Of a DNA stretch of 26,223 nucleotides, positions 1 to 7,240 are shown piece by piece (positions within the stretch are counted from its first letter, which is position 1; each line of letters begins with the position of its first letter). Source of the DNA: SCN-69-37 sp044507065 (GTDB lineage: Bacteria; Acidobacteriota; Vicinamibacteria; Vicinamibacterales; SCN-69-37); assembly GCA_044507065.1 (NCBI GenBank), contig JBIQJY010000048.1, positions 1 to 26,223 on the forward strand, read 5' to 3'. The notes under the pieces are model-generated. The model was not told the origin of the DNA and made no database searches. It saw nothing but the letters and a program-made list of their open reading frames with translations. Made by a program: the position numbers and the translations under genes.

Positions 1-1379
1 TGGCAGGCCTGCTCGACAGTCTCAGCTCGGCGACCAGCGGCCTGACCGCCGCGCGCACCGGCCTCGATGTCACCGGCCAGAACATCGCCAACATCAACAC
101 GCCGGGGTACGTCCGGCGCCGACTCGAGCTGGCCGAACGCGCGCCGAGCGATCCGTCGAGCGCCGGCCGCGGCGTCGAGGTGGTACAGATTCGGGCGCTC
201 CGCGACCTCTACATCGAATCGCGCATCGGACACGAGCAGGCGGGCAAGTCGCGCGATCAGGCGGCGCTCGACGGCCTGCGCGGCATCGAGGCGGCCGTCG
301 GCCTGCCGGGCACCTCGATCGATCAGCGGCTCACGGCATTCTTCGACGGATTCTCGCTGCTGGCGACCGATGTCACTTCGGCCACCGCGCGCGATGCCGT
401 CGTGCGCGAGGGGCAGGAGCTCGGCCAGGCGTTCCGATCGCTCTCGGCCGACATGTCGGAGGCCCAGCGCGCCACCGATCGCTCCATCCGCGATTCGGTC
501 GGCGAGTTGAACCAGCTGGCCGCCAAGGTGGCGCAGCTCAACGCGCGCATCACCGGCGGGGGATCGACAGGCCCGGACATCGATGCGCTGCGCGACGAAC
601 GGAACGTGGCCACGCAGCGGATGGCGGAACTGGCCGACGTGACGGTCCTCAATCGCTCCGACGGCGCGGTGGACGTCACGGTGGCCAGCGGGTACGCGAT
701 GGTGGTCGGGTCGTCGTCATACGACATGACCATCACGCCGCAGCCGCCGTCGGGGTTCGTCCAGTTGAGCCTGGCGGACCACGACGTGACGACCCGCCTC
801 ACGGGCGGGCGCATCGGCGGGCTGCTTGGCCTGCGCGACGAGGCACTGCCGCGCTACCAGGGACGGCTCGATCAGCTGGCCTATGACATTGCGACGCAGG
901 TCAACGCGCTGCACGCGGCCGGGTTCGACGCGACCGGCGCGGCCGGCGGCGATTTCTTCACGGCACCCGGCGCGGTGGCCGGCGCCGCGGCGGCCTTCAG
1001 CGTATCGGCGGCTGTCGCGGCCGATCCGCAGCGGGTGGCCGGATCGGGCACTGGCGCGGTGGGCGACAACGAAACGGCGCGTGCGATTGCCGCGCTGCGC
1101 GAATCGCGCGTCATGGATGGCGGCACGGCGACGGCCGCCGATGTGTGGGCCAGCTTCGTGTACGAAGTCGGCGCCGACGTGCGCGCGACCGAGGTGTCCT
1201 CGGGGACGCGCGACCAGATCGTTCGCCAGCTCCAGCGGCTGCGCGATCAGCAGTCGGGCGTGTCGCTCGACGAGGAGGCCGCCAACCTCATGCGGTTCCA
1301 GCGGACCTATGAGGCCAGCGCGCGCTACTTCACGACGATTGTGGACACGCTGGATACGCTCATGGCGATGGTGCGGTAA
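1..1379 (+). CDS. flgK: Flagellar hook-associated protein 1 (hook-filament junction)
   Basis: FlgK forms the first junction ring between hook and filament, outside the cell. The reading frame is open from base 3. Bases 1-2 are TG, so the start codon is almost certainly cut by one base and the protein is about 459 residues and otherwise complete. The N-terminus has the rod/hook signature NIANINTPGY at about residues 28-37. The C-terminus has the matching axial helix with DEEAANLMRFQRTYEASAR, followed by a leucine-rich end. The middle is the less conserved FlgK core. The TAA stop directly abuts the flgL ATG, so the two hook-associated proteins are co-translated. The length is on the short side for FlgK, as in species with small filament proteins. 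The upstream promoter lies outside the window. Confidence 0.95.
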   Translation, partial: AGLLDSLSSATSGLTAARTGLDVTGQNIANINTPGYVRRRLELAERAPSDPSSAGRGVEVVQIRALRDLYIESRIGHEQAGKSRDQAALDGLRGIEAAVGLPGTSIDQRLTAFFDGFSLLATDVTSATARDAVVREGQELGQAFRSLSADMSEAQRATDRSIRDSVGELNQLAAKVAQLNARITGGGSTGPDIDALRDERNVATQRMAELADVTVLNRSDGAVDVTVASGYAMVVGSSSYDMTITPQPPSGFVQLSLADHDVTTRLTGGRIGGLLGLRDEALPRYQGRLDQLAYDIATQVNALHAAGFDATGAAGGDFFTAPGAVAGAAAAFSVSAAVAADPQRVAGSGTGAVGDNETARAIAALRESRVMDGGTATAADVWASFVYEVGADVRATEVSSGTRDQIVRQLQRLRDQQSGVSLDEEAANLMRFQRTYEASARYFTTIVDTLDTLMAMVR

Positions 1380-2267
1380 ATGCGAATCATCTTCGACGTC
1401 ATCCGTGACGGCCTGGCGTCGATCAACACGGCGAACCGGGACCTGTCGATCGCGCAGCGGCAGCTGGCTTCGGGCAAGCGGGTGGCCGGCGCGGGCGACG
1501 ATCCACTGGCCGTGCAGCAGGCCATTGGCGAACGCGCCGCGATTGGCGCCATCGACGCCTACAAGCGCACCAGCGAATCGGCCGCGTCACAGCTGGCGGC
1601 GGCCGACGCGGTGCTCGCCGGGTTGTCGGACAAGCTGACGGCGGCCAGCGTGGCCGCGATGAGCGCGCGCGGGGCCCACGTCAACGACGCGTCCCGCCTC
1701 GCCGCGGCCGAGCGCGTACGCAGCCTGCGCGACGCGATTGCCGCCGACATCAATACGACGTTCCGCGGCGTCTCGCTCTTCGCCGGGACGAACGTCGACC
1801 AGCCGGCCTGGGCCCAGGTGGGCGGGGTCTGGACCTATCAGGGCAATGGCGCGACCAGTCGGGTCGAAGTCGAACGTGGTCGCACCGTGGCCATCACGTT
1901 CGACGGCGGCGCGATCCTGCAGGGGAGCGACGCCACCGACGTGTTGACCGAACTGACGGCGCTTGCCGACGCGATTGAGGCCGGCGACGGAGCGGGCATC
2001 GACGCCGGGGCCGCCGCCGTGGAGCGCACGTTCGCCCGCACGCAGCGCGCCATCGGTTCGCTTGGCGCCGACGAACAGGGGATCGATGAGGCGGCCATCC
2101 GGCTCGCTTCGCTGCGTCACGCCGCCGAAGTTCGCCGCGGCGCCCTCGAAGATGCGAATATGGCCGAGGCCGCCACGCGCCTGACCCAGGCCGAAACGGC
2201 GTATCGGGCGGCGCTCGGCGCCGTGAGCACCGCTGAACGACAGTCTCTTCTGGATTACCTTCGATGA
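1380..2267 (+). CDS. flgL: Flagellar hook-associated protein 3
   Basis: FlgL is the second hook-filament junction protein and sits between FlgK and flagellin. The 295-residue protein has a flagellin-like N-terminal helix region (NTANRDLSIAQRQLASGKRV, about residues 17-36) followed by GDDPLAVQQA. It ends in a helix with DANMAEAATRLTQAETAYRA, and both ends are typical of FlgL. The central domain is small. The start ATG immediately follows the flgK stop with no spacer. The stop overlaps the fliW start by four bases (ATGA). This flgK-flgL-fliW-csrA order is common in bacteria that control flagellin through CsrA. Confidence 0.94.
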   Translation: MRIIFDVIRDGLASINTANRDLSIAQRQLASGKRVAGAGDDPLAVQQAIGERAAIGAIDAYKRTSESAASQLAAADAVLAGLSDKLTAASVAAMSARGAHVNDASRLAAAERVRSLRDAIAADINTTFRGVSLFAGTNVDQPAWAQVGGVWTYQGNGATSRVEVERGRTVAITFDGGAILQGSDATDVLTELTALADAIEAGDGAGIDAGAAAVERTFARTQRAIGSLGADEQGIDEAAIRLASLRHAAEVRRGALEDANMAEAATRLTQAETAYRAALGAVSTAERQSLLDYLR

Positions 2268-2659
2268 ATCAGTCCGCGGTTGACGGGGTTGTGACGTTTG
2301 CCGAAGGCCTCCCGGGGTTCGAGGATCACCATCAATTCATGCTGCTGGCCTCATCGGATATGCAGCCGTTCACGGTGATGCGGGGGATGGCCGATGGCGG
2401 ACCGTCGTTTGTCGCGATCGACCCGCGCATGGTCGACCGCGGGTACCAGGCGACACTCGACCGCGTCGATCTCGAGCGGTTGTCGGCCGACGATCGCGAC
2501 ACGCTGCTCTGGCTCGCCATCGTCGCCGCACGGGAGGACGGGTCGGCCACGGCGAACCTCCGTGCGCCGGTCGTCATCAATCCCGGCACCATGCGCGGCA
2601 TCCAGGTCATCGCCGCCGAGAGCCAGTACCGGACCGATCATCCGCTGCCGCTGGGCTGA
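2264..2659 (+). CDS. fliW: Flagellar assembly factor FliW, CsrA antagonist
   Basis: FliW is a cytoplasmic protein that binds either flagellin or CsrA. When flagellin is exported, FliW is freed and sequesters CsrA, so flagellin translation resumes. The 131-residue protein shows the family signatures: F-x-EGLPGFE near residues 12-20, the core LLWLAIVAARED, then NLRAPVVINPGTMRGIQVI and a closing HPL near the C-terminus. The length is typical (about 130-150). It overlaps flgL by four bases and is followed two bases after its stop by csrA, so the partner proteins are made together. Confidence 0.95.
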   Translation: MNQSAVDGVVTFAEGLPGFEDHHQFMLLASSDMQPFTVMRGMADGGPSFVAIDPRMVDRGYQATLDRVDLERLSADDRDTLLWLAIVAAREDGSATANLRAPVVINPGTMRGIQVIAAESQYRTDHPLPLG

Positions 2660-2661
2660 CA

Positions 2662-2919
2662 ATGCTGGTCTTCACACGGAAGGTTGACGAAGCCATCGTC
2701 ATTGGCGACGGCATCGAGATCACGGTGCTTCGCGTCGGGCGCGACAGCGTCCGGATTGGCGTGACCGCCGCCTCGCACGTGTCGGTTCACCGTCGCGAGG
2801 TGTACGACCAGATTCGCGCGGCCAACGCGGCCGCCGCCTCGGCGCCCGATGCCATTCCCGGGCTGGTCGCCCGGTTGCGTCGTGGAGTGACGCCCCCGCT
2901 CGGCACACCGAAGTCATGA
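2662..2919 (+). CDS. csrA: Carbon storage regulator CsrA, RNA-binding translational repressor
   Basis: CsrA is a small dimeric RNA-binding protein that blocks translation by binding GGA motifs over ribosome-binding sites. The first 51 residues match the family closely: MLVFTRKVDEAIVIGDGIEI, then VRIGV and VSVHRREVYDQI. The key RNA-contacting Arg is present at position 44. The usual Ala-Pro before the last strand is Ala-Ala here. The protein has 85 residues, with a tail of about 25 residues rich in Ala, Pro and Arg beyond the roughly 60-residue core. FliW is known to act on the C-terminal extension of CsrA in other bacteria, so the tail fits a FliW-controlled CsrA. No clear ribosome-binding site is seen; coupling to fliW is likely. 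Confidence 0.95.
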   Translation: MLVFTRKVDEAIVIGDGIEITVLRVGRDSVRIGVTAASHVSVHRREVYDQIRAANAAAASAPDAIPGLVARLRRGVTPPLGTPKS

Positions 2920-3929
2920 CGCTCGCCCTGCGCGACTGGCGGCTGTGTCACGCGGCCGACATCGTGCCGCTCGTCGACGCGGAGGCGCGAAGCTGGCGCG
3001 ACAAGCTCCACTGGAGCGTGGCTGAATCGTGGCGCGTCATCGAGCCGGCACGGCAGGCCGGACAGTTGCCCGGCCTCGTGGCCACCGATCCCTCCGGTCG
3101 CACACGCGCGTGGACCGCATTCCTCCGACACCAGGGACACCTGCAGGTGATGGCCGTTGCGGCACCCGATGCCGCGACGGCGGGCCTGCTCGTCGACGGC
3201 ATCCTGGCGTCTGCCGAGGCACGAGCGTCGCGCACGGTGGTCATCTGTGCGCGTGCCGCCACGCCGGGCCTGGACGATGTCCTGCGCGATCGCGGCTTCG
3301 ACGTCGACGAGTATCGCTACATGGAGGCCCCGCTCGCGCGCACGGCCACCAGCGACGACGGCCCGGTCTGGCGATGGGACCGACACGACGAGGCCATGGC
3401 GCGCCTGTGCGCGCGGGCGTATGCCGACGCGCCAGGCGTCCGCGCCTTTGCGCCGGGCGGCACCCCGGACGAATGGCGCGGCTACATCGCCAGTCTCGTG
3501 CAGAGTGCCGGCTGTGGCTGGTTCCTGCCGGAGGCGAGCTGTGTCGTGCCCGTCGAGCCCGGCCGCCCCGACGGCGACCTGCACGCGGCCATCATGCTGA
3601 CCGATCTCGGGCCGGCGACCGCCCATGTCGCGCAGATGGTTGTCGATCCGGCCTGCCGGCGTCAGGGCCACGGCCGACGCCTGCTCCGCCAGGCGCTCGC
3701 GTCGGCGGCGCCGCACTACGAGCGGGTCACGCTGCTCGTCTCGTCGCGCAACACACCTGCCATGGATCTCTACGTGTCTTCCGGATTCCGCCAGACCGCG
3801 TCGTTCATCGTCGCAGCCATGCCTTGCAGTGCGGCGTCGAGCGTGGACGCGGCGTCGAGGCTGTCGCGACCGGACCTCGTGGATGCTGCAGCTTCAGGGG
3901 CGGCGTACTCGGGCCCGCGCCGGCGCTGA
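2916..3929 (+). CDS. Two-domain GNAT family N-acetyltransferase
   Basis: This 337-residue protein carries a C-terminal GNAT fold. Motif A runs through AHVAQMVVDPACRRQGHG, with the acetyl-CoA pyrophosphate loop RRQGHG at residues 248-253. Motif B follows with LLVSSRNTPAMDLYVSSGFR. The first half (about residues 1-170) is the right length for a degenerate second GNAT-like domain but lacks a clear Q/RxxGxG loop. The start overlaps the csrA stop by four bases, so it belongs to the flgKL-fliW-csrA operon. The substrate is not evident. Candidates are a flagellar protein or, more speculatively, an amino sugar of the nonulosonic-acid pathway downstream, which has no other acetyltransferase in the window. 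The family call is secure; the role is a guess. Confidence 0.85.
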   Translation: MTLALRDWRLCHAADIVPLVDAEARSWRDKLHWSVAESWRVIEPARQAGQLPGLVATDPSGRTRAWTAFLRHQGHLQVMAVAAPDAATAGLLVDGILASAEARASRTVVICARAATPGLDDVLRDRGFDVDEYRYMEAPLARTATSDDGPVWRWDRHDEAMARLCARAYADAPGVRAFAPGGTPDEWRGYIASLVQSAGCGWFLPEASCVVPVEPGRPDGDLHAAIMLTDLGPATAHVAQMVVDPACRRQGHGRRLLRQALASAAPHYERVTLLVSSRNTPAMDLYVSSGFRQTASFIVAAMPCSAASSVDAASRLSRPDLVDAAASGAAYSGPRRR

Positions 3930-3930
3930 C

Positions 3931-3951
3931 GCGTCGGCCGTTGGCCGGCGC
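3931..3951. terminator. Possible bidirectional stem-loop between convergent operons
   Basis: A nine-base-pair stem (GCGTCGGCC with GGCCGGCGC, one G-T wobble) closes a three-base loop directly after the GNAT stop, between convergent genes. Neither strand has a T-run next to it, so it is only a weak candidate for intrinsic termination. Confidence 0.35.
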
Positions 3952-3991
3952 GAACGCCGTCGCTTCGGGAAGCCCGGGCCGCCGGAGGCGC

Positions 3992-4465
3992 TCAGCCGAT
4001 CTTGTCGACGAGCCGGGCGCTCGACACCGGCGGCGAGAGCACGCGGCGATAGGCGGCGAGCGTGGATTCGCCGCGTTCGAGGCTGGCCATGGCGCTGCGG
4101 CGTGCCAGTTCGGCATCGGCCAGCGCCGAGATCGACTGCTGGTCGGTCGACAGGATCGCGTTGACCAGGTCGGTGGCATCGCGATGGCGCGCCACGACCT
4201 CCGCGTACCGGTCGAGCTGCGAGGCGACATCGCGGTGAATCGTCAGTTCCTGCCGCAGCGTCCGCAGGCCATCCTCGAGCGTGACGATGCTGCGCATGAT
4301 GGCATCGCGCTCGTCGGCGACGCGCCCGAACGCCTCGAAGTCGGCCGCGGCGGTCACCTCGCGCTGTCGGCGCGCGATGTCGGCCAGCTGGCGCAGCAGG
4401 TTGAGCTGGGCGTCGATACCGGCGCGGTACTGCGCCAGCAGTCGTTCGGCTTCGTCGGGCGTCAT
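3992..4465 (-). CDS. FliT/FlgN-like flagellar export chaperone (putative)
   Basis: This 157-residue protein is predicted to be almost wholly helical, with repeated heptads such as LLRQLADIARRQREV and LRTLRQELTIHRDVASQLD. It contains an ADERDAIM segment and a C-terminal ESTLAAYRRVL, both reminiscent of FlgN/FliT chaperones. These bind the axial ends of FlgK, FlgL or FliD in the cytoplasm before export. It is the last gene after fliC-fliD-fliS, which is the usual place of fliT. The ATG at 4465 is chosen because it overlaps the fliS stop in an ATGA arrangement; a longer in-frame start would run deep into fliS. Sequence identity within this family is low, so the exact name is uncertain. Confidence 0.7.
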   Translation of the reverse strand: MTPDEAERLLAQYRAGIDAQLNLLRQLADIARRQREVTAAADFEAFGRVADERDAIMRSIVTLEDGLRTLRQELTIHRDVASQLDRYAEVVARHRDATDLVNAILSTDQQSISALADAELARRSAMASLERGESTLAAYRRVLSPPVSSARLVDKIG

Positions 4466-4854
4466 GCGGCCGACTCCGGTCTGGCGGCCGCGATCTGCTG
4501 CCAGCCTTCCCGCAGCGTCTCGAGCACCTTGCGCACGTCGCGGATGGGTTCGGTACTCTGCGTGACGGTGGCCTGCACGAGCGCGTCGGTCATCCATGTA
4601 TAGAGCCGGTCCAGTTCAATGGCCAGCGCGCCGCCCTGGTCCATGTTCAACGTGCTCTGGAGCTCGCCGATGATGGCCAGCGCGCGCGAAATCGCGTCGC
4701 GTCGTGCGGGGATGTCGCGCCGCTCCATTGCGTCGGCGGCCGCGGCTGTCGCACGCAGCGCCCCGTCGTAGAGCAGCACCACGAGTTCGAGCGGACTGCT
4801 CGATCGCACCTGTGTCTGCTGGTAGTGCTGGGCTGCCCGGCTTGCGTGAACCAT
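4462..4854 (-). CDS. fliS: Flagellin export chaperone FliS
   Basis: FliS binds the C-terminal helix of flagellin and keeps it unfolded until export. The 130-residue protein has the family layout: an N-terminal YQQTQVRSSSPLELVVLLYDGAL (two parts of one helix), a helix with the ISRALAIIGELQSTLN pattern, then GGALAIELDRLYTWMTDAL and a final helix with VLETLREGWQQI. The length and order match FliS. It lies 47 bases downstream of fliD and overlaps the next gene by four bases. Confidence 0.94.
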   Translation of the reverse strand: MVHASRAAQHYQQTQVRSSSPLELVVLLYDGALRATAAAADAMERRDIPARRDAISRALAIIGELQSTLNMDQGGALAIELDRLYTWMTDALVQATVTQSTEPIRDVRKVLETLREGWQQIAAARPESAA

Positions 4855-4901
4855 GTCTGAAACCTGTGAGAACGGTGGTGGTCGCCGGCCCGTGTCCGGC
4901 G

Positions 4902-6212
4902 TCAGCTGCCGATGCCGGCGAGTGCGCTCGACTGGCTCTTGAGCCGCGACATCGCGGCGTCGGCTTCGGTGAACTGGCGCTGCAGCGCGTCGCGCTGGAG
5001 CGCGAGCCGCGACTGCATCGCCAGGATCTGGTTGTCCATCGTCGCGATCTGCCGGTTCAGCCGATCCTTGGCTGTCGAGATCATGCCCGCGGCCGTCGTG
5101 TAGTCGGCGAGCATCGTCTCGATGGCGGGGAAGGCGCCGCCTTCGCCGGCAAACAGCGCGCGGACCTGGTCGCCGTCGGCGGCGACCGCGGCGTCGAACG
5201 TCGACCGCTCGAGCTCGAGCCGGCCGTCGCGCGTGAACATCACGCCCACTTCGGACAGGCGCGTGAACGTCTCGCTGCCATGGGCGCCGAGCAGTTGCGT
5301 CCGCAGGGCGCCGCGCAACTGGCGCAGCAGCGGGTCGTGCCCGATGCTCCTGTTGTCGCCGGTGCCCGCCGTCACCCGCTGGGCGTCGAGAAATGCGGCG
5401 ATGCGGTTGTAGGACTCGACGAACGCCTCGACCTTGGCCGCCAGTTTCGAACTGTCGGACGCCACGTCGACCGCGACGGTTGTCGCCGCGTCGGCTCGCA
5501 GCACGGTCAGCGTCACGCCCGGCACGACATTGTCGAACGTGTTCGAGCTGCTGGTCGCGGCGATGTTGTTGATCGTGATGGCGGCGTCCGAGGCGGTGAC
5601 CGCGTTGGCGCCGAAGGAGATGCCGACACCGCCCGTCAGCGCATTGTCGACGGCGAAGGCGTGCTCGACGCCCGTGAGCGTGCTCGAGAGCGCCAGGCGG
5701 TAGCCATCCGGCCCGGTCCGGACGACCGACGCCGTGACGCCGATGTCCTCGGTCTCGTTGATGGCATCGGCCAGGCCCTGGAGCGTCGTGTCGCCGGTCA
5801 GCGCCACGGCGATGCCGCCAATCGTCAGCGTGCCGCCGGCCGCCACGACCGTGGTGTCCGCATCGGCAAATGTTTCGGTCGACGCGGTGACCTGCGCGCG
5901 CGCCAGGCTCGTGACGACCACGTCGTAGTGCCCGGCCGTGGCGGCCGAGGTGCTCGAGACGCGCGCGATCGAGGCGTCGCTCGTGGTCGCAGCCATCGTC
6001 GACACCGACTCCATCGAGCCGAGTGCGGACGCGGCCTTCCGGACCGACTCGATCTCGGCCCGGAGCGTGTCGAATGTGGTGATCTGGGACTTCAGTGCCG
6101 TCTGGCGGTTCTGCAGCGTCGTGAGCGGCAGGCTGGCATGCGCCATCATCGCATTCAACACGGTGTTGAAGTCGATGTCGTTGAATCCGCTGAAGGTGAT
6201 GCCAGTGCTCAT
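4902..6212 (-). CDS. fliD: Flagellar filament cap protein
   Basis: FliD forms the cap at the filament tip that folds incoming flagellin. The 436-residue protein begins with the typical FliD head (SGFNDIDFNTVLNAMM) and a coiled coil through LQNRQTALKSQITTFDTLRAEI. A Ser/Thr/Ala-rich central region follows. The C-terminal part contains VEAFVESYNRIAAFLDAQ, SEVGVMFTRDGRLEL and a final coiled coil with SRLALQRDALQRQFTEADAAM, all hallmarks of FliD. It follows flagellin on the same strand with 80 bases between, and a strong hairpin sits in that gap. No good Shine-Dalgarno precedes the ATG, which suggests weak translation relative to flagellin. Confidence 0.94.
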   Translation of the reverse strand: MSTGITFSGFNDIDFNTVLNAMMAHASLPLTTLQNRQTALKSQITTFDTLRAEIESVRKAASALGSMESVSTMAATTSDASIARVSSTSAATAGHYDVVVTSLARAQVTASTETFADADTTVVAAGGTLTIGGIAVALTGDTTLQGLADAINETEDIGVTASVVRTGPDGYRLALSSTLTGVEHAFAVDNALTGGVGISFGANAVTASDAAITINNIAATSSSNTFDNVVPGVTLTVLRADAATTVAVDVASDSSKLAAKVEAFVESYNRIAAFLDAQRVTAGTGDNRSIGHDPLLRQLRGALRTQLLGAHGSETFTRLSEVGVMFTRDGRLELERSTFDAAVAADGDQVRALFAGEGGAFPAIETMLADYTTAAGMISTAKDRLNRQIATMDNQILAMQSRLALQRDALQRQFTEADAAMSRLKSQSSALAGIGS

Positions 6213-6246
6213 GGTGAAGACGCGTCCAGGCCGGGCCCGGAAATCG

Positions 6247-6279
6247 GGACGGGCGGAAGCCAGCGGCTACCGCCCGTCC
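6247..6279 (-). terminator. Strong hairpin between fliC and fliD, partial terminator
   Basis: An interrupted stem of ten pairs (GGACGGGCGG with CCGCCCGTCC), one A-A mismatch and four more pairs (AGCC with GGCT) closes a three-base loop. It starts 13 bases after the flagellin stop. On the reverse strand it is followed by CGATTTCC, a short T-run. It could stop most transcription after flagellin, or stabilise the 3' end of the flagellin mRNA, giving much more FliC than FliD. The stem is directly visible; the role is inferred. Confidence 0.6.
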
Positions 6280-6292
6280 GCGTGAGCGGGGA

Positions 6293-7090
6293 CTACCGCA
6301 GCAGCGCGAGGACCGATCCGGTCATCGAGTTGGCCTGCGCGAGGGCCGCAATGCCGCTCTGCGTCAGGATGCTGTAGCGCGTCAGGTTCGCCGATTCCTC
6401 GGCGATGTTCGCGTCGCGGATGCGGCTCTCGGCCGCCTTGTTGTTGACGATCTGCGACTGTGCCAGCGTCATCGCGAACTGCAGGCGGTTCTGGATGGTG
6501 CCGACGGTCGCCTGCGAGCTGCCGAGGATGGCCACCGCCGCCGTGATCTCGTCGACGGCCGCCGCCGCGTTCTCCGCCGTGTCGACCGACAGGCTGCCGA
6601 TTGCCAGCGTCGTCGTGTCGACGGCGCCGATCGTGCCGCCAATCGTGCCGTTGGTGCCGGCGCTCACGAACACCGAGAAGCCCTGTTCGGCCTCGAGGCC
6701 GGCCACGGCCGCCTCGCGGTCGATTTCCGTGATGACGTCCTGGAACTCGGCGTCGAGAATCGTGCGGTCGACCGACGAGCTCGCCGAGGCCGACTGCGTC
6801 GCCAGGCTCGAGAGCCGATCGAGCAGCACGGCGATGTTGTTGAGCGCGCCGTCCTTGATCTGGAGCGACGACAGGCCGTCACCCGCGTTGCGCAGACCCT
6901 GCGTCAGCACGGCGACTTCCGAACGGTACTGGTTCGCGACGACGAGGCCGGCCGCGTCATCGCCGGAGCGGTTGATGCGGTAGCCGCTCGACAGACGCTC
7001 GAGCGCCTTCTGCAGGCCGATGTTGGTGGTGTTCAGGTTCGCCTGGGCATTGACCGCCGAGACGTTCGATACGACTGAGAACGAAGCCAT
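6293..7090 (-). CDS. fliC: Flagellin, short form
   Basis: This is the filament subunit, exported and polymerised outside the cell. At 265 residues it is near the minimum for flagellin. The N-terminal D0/D1 helices (NTTNIGLQKALERLSSGYRI, then RSGDDAAGLVVANQ) and the C-terminal D1/D0 helices (SRIRDANIAEESANLTRYSI, then MTGSVLALLR) are joined by only a short variable section around residues 140-175 that is rich in Gly, Thr and Ala. The outer D2/D3 domains are missing. Ser/Thr residues in that section are plausible glycosylation sites, given the sugar genes next door. A strong AAGGAGGA ribosome-binding site lies six bases upstream, with a sigma-28 promoter behind it. It heads the fliC-fliD-fliS-chaperone set. 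Confidence 0.96.
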   Translation of the reverse strand: MASFSVVSNVSAVNAQANLNTTNIGLQKALERLSSGYRINRSGDDAAGLVVANQYRSEVAVLTQGLRNAGDGLSSLQIKDGALNNIAVLLDRLSSLATQSASASSSVDRTILDAEFQDVITEIDREAAVAGLEAEQGFSVFVSAGTNGTIGGTIGAVDTTTLAIGSLSVDTAENAAAAVDEITAAVAILGSSQATVGTIQNRLQFAMTLAQSQIVNNKAAESRIRDANIAEESANLTRYSILTQSGIAALAQANSMTGSVLALLR

Positions 7091-7096
7091 TGAGAA

Positions 7097-7132
7097 TCCT
7101 CCTTGAGTAACCCAGCCGGCGTCCTAGCCAGC
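7097..7132 (-). promoter_or_regulatory. Flagellin mRNA leader: CsrA-type GGA hairpin and ribosome-binding site
   Basis: In the flagellin leader RNA, GCUGGC (7132-7127) can pair with GCCGGC (7120-7115) using one G-U wobble. This leaves the six-base loop UAGGAC with GGA exposed. A second GGA pair lies in the ribosome-binding site GGAGGA (7102-7097). GGA in a hexaloop plus GGA at the Shine-Dalgarno is the classic double CsrA site. With csrA and fliW in the same locus, this is the likely point of translational control of flagellin. The pairing is seen in the sequence; binding is inferred. Confidence 0.65.
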
Positions 7133-7164
7133 CCGCCGCGACCTGTTTGCCCGGCTGTGTGAAT

Positions 7165-7191
7165 AAATCGGGCCCCCTCCCGCTTTCTTTA
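7165..7191 (-). promoter_or_regulatory. Sigma-28 (FliA) promoter of flagellin
   Basis: On the reverse strand TAAA (7191-7188) is followed by exactly 15 bases and CCCGATTT (7172-7165), close to the sigma-28 pattern TAAA-N15-GCCGATAA. The bases after TAAA are also right (TAAAGAAA). It implies a leader of about 65-70 bases upstream of flagellin. Confidence 0.75.
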
Positions 7192-7199
7192 GCCCCGAC

Positions 7200-7215
7200 T
7201 GGCAGGGATCTCGCC
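7200..7215 (+). promoter_or_regulatory. Sigma-54 (RpoN) type promoter of the glycosylation operon
   Basis: The sequence TGGCAGG-GATC-TCGC has the invariant GG (7201-7202) and GC (7213-7214) ten bases apart. It differs from the consensus TGGCACG-N4-TTGC at two positions. The GC lies 26 bases before the first gene's ATG at 7241. It is divergent from the flagellin sigma-28 promoter. Confidence 0.6.
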
Positions 7216-7240
7216 TTTCTCTCCCCGCGGAAGGTGTCCC

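Noticed and set aside
4704..6377. Long forward open frame across fliS, fliD and the fliC end
   Set aside because: It is the Arg/Gly-rich shadow of well-recognised reverse flagellar genes.
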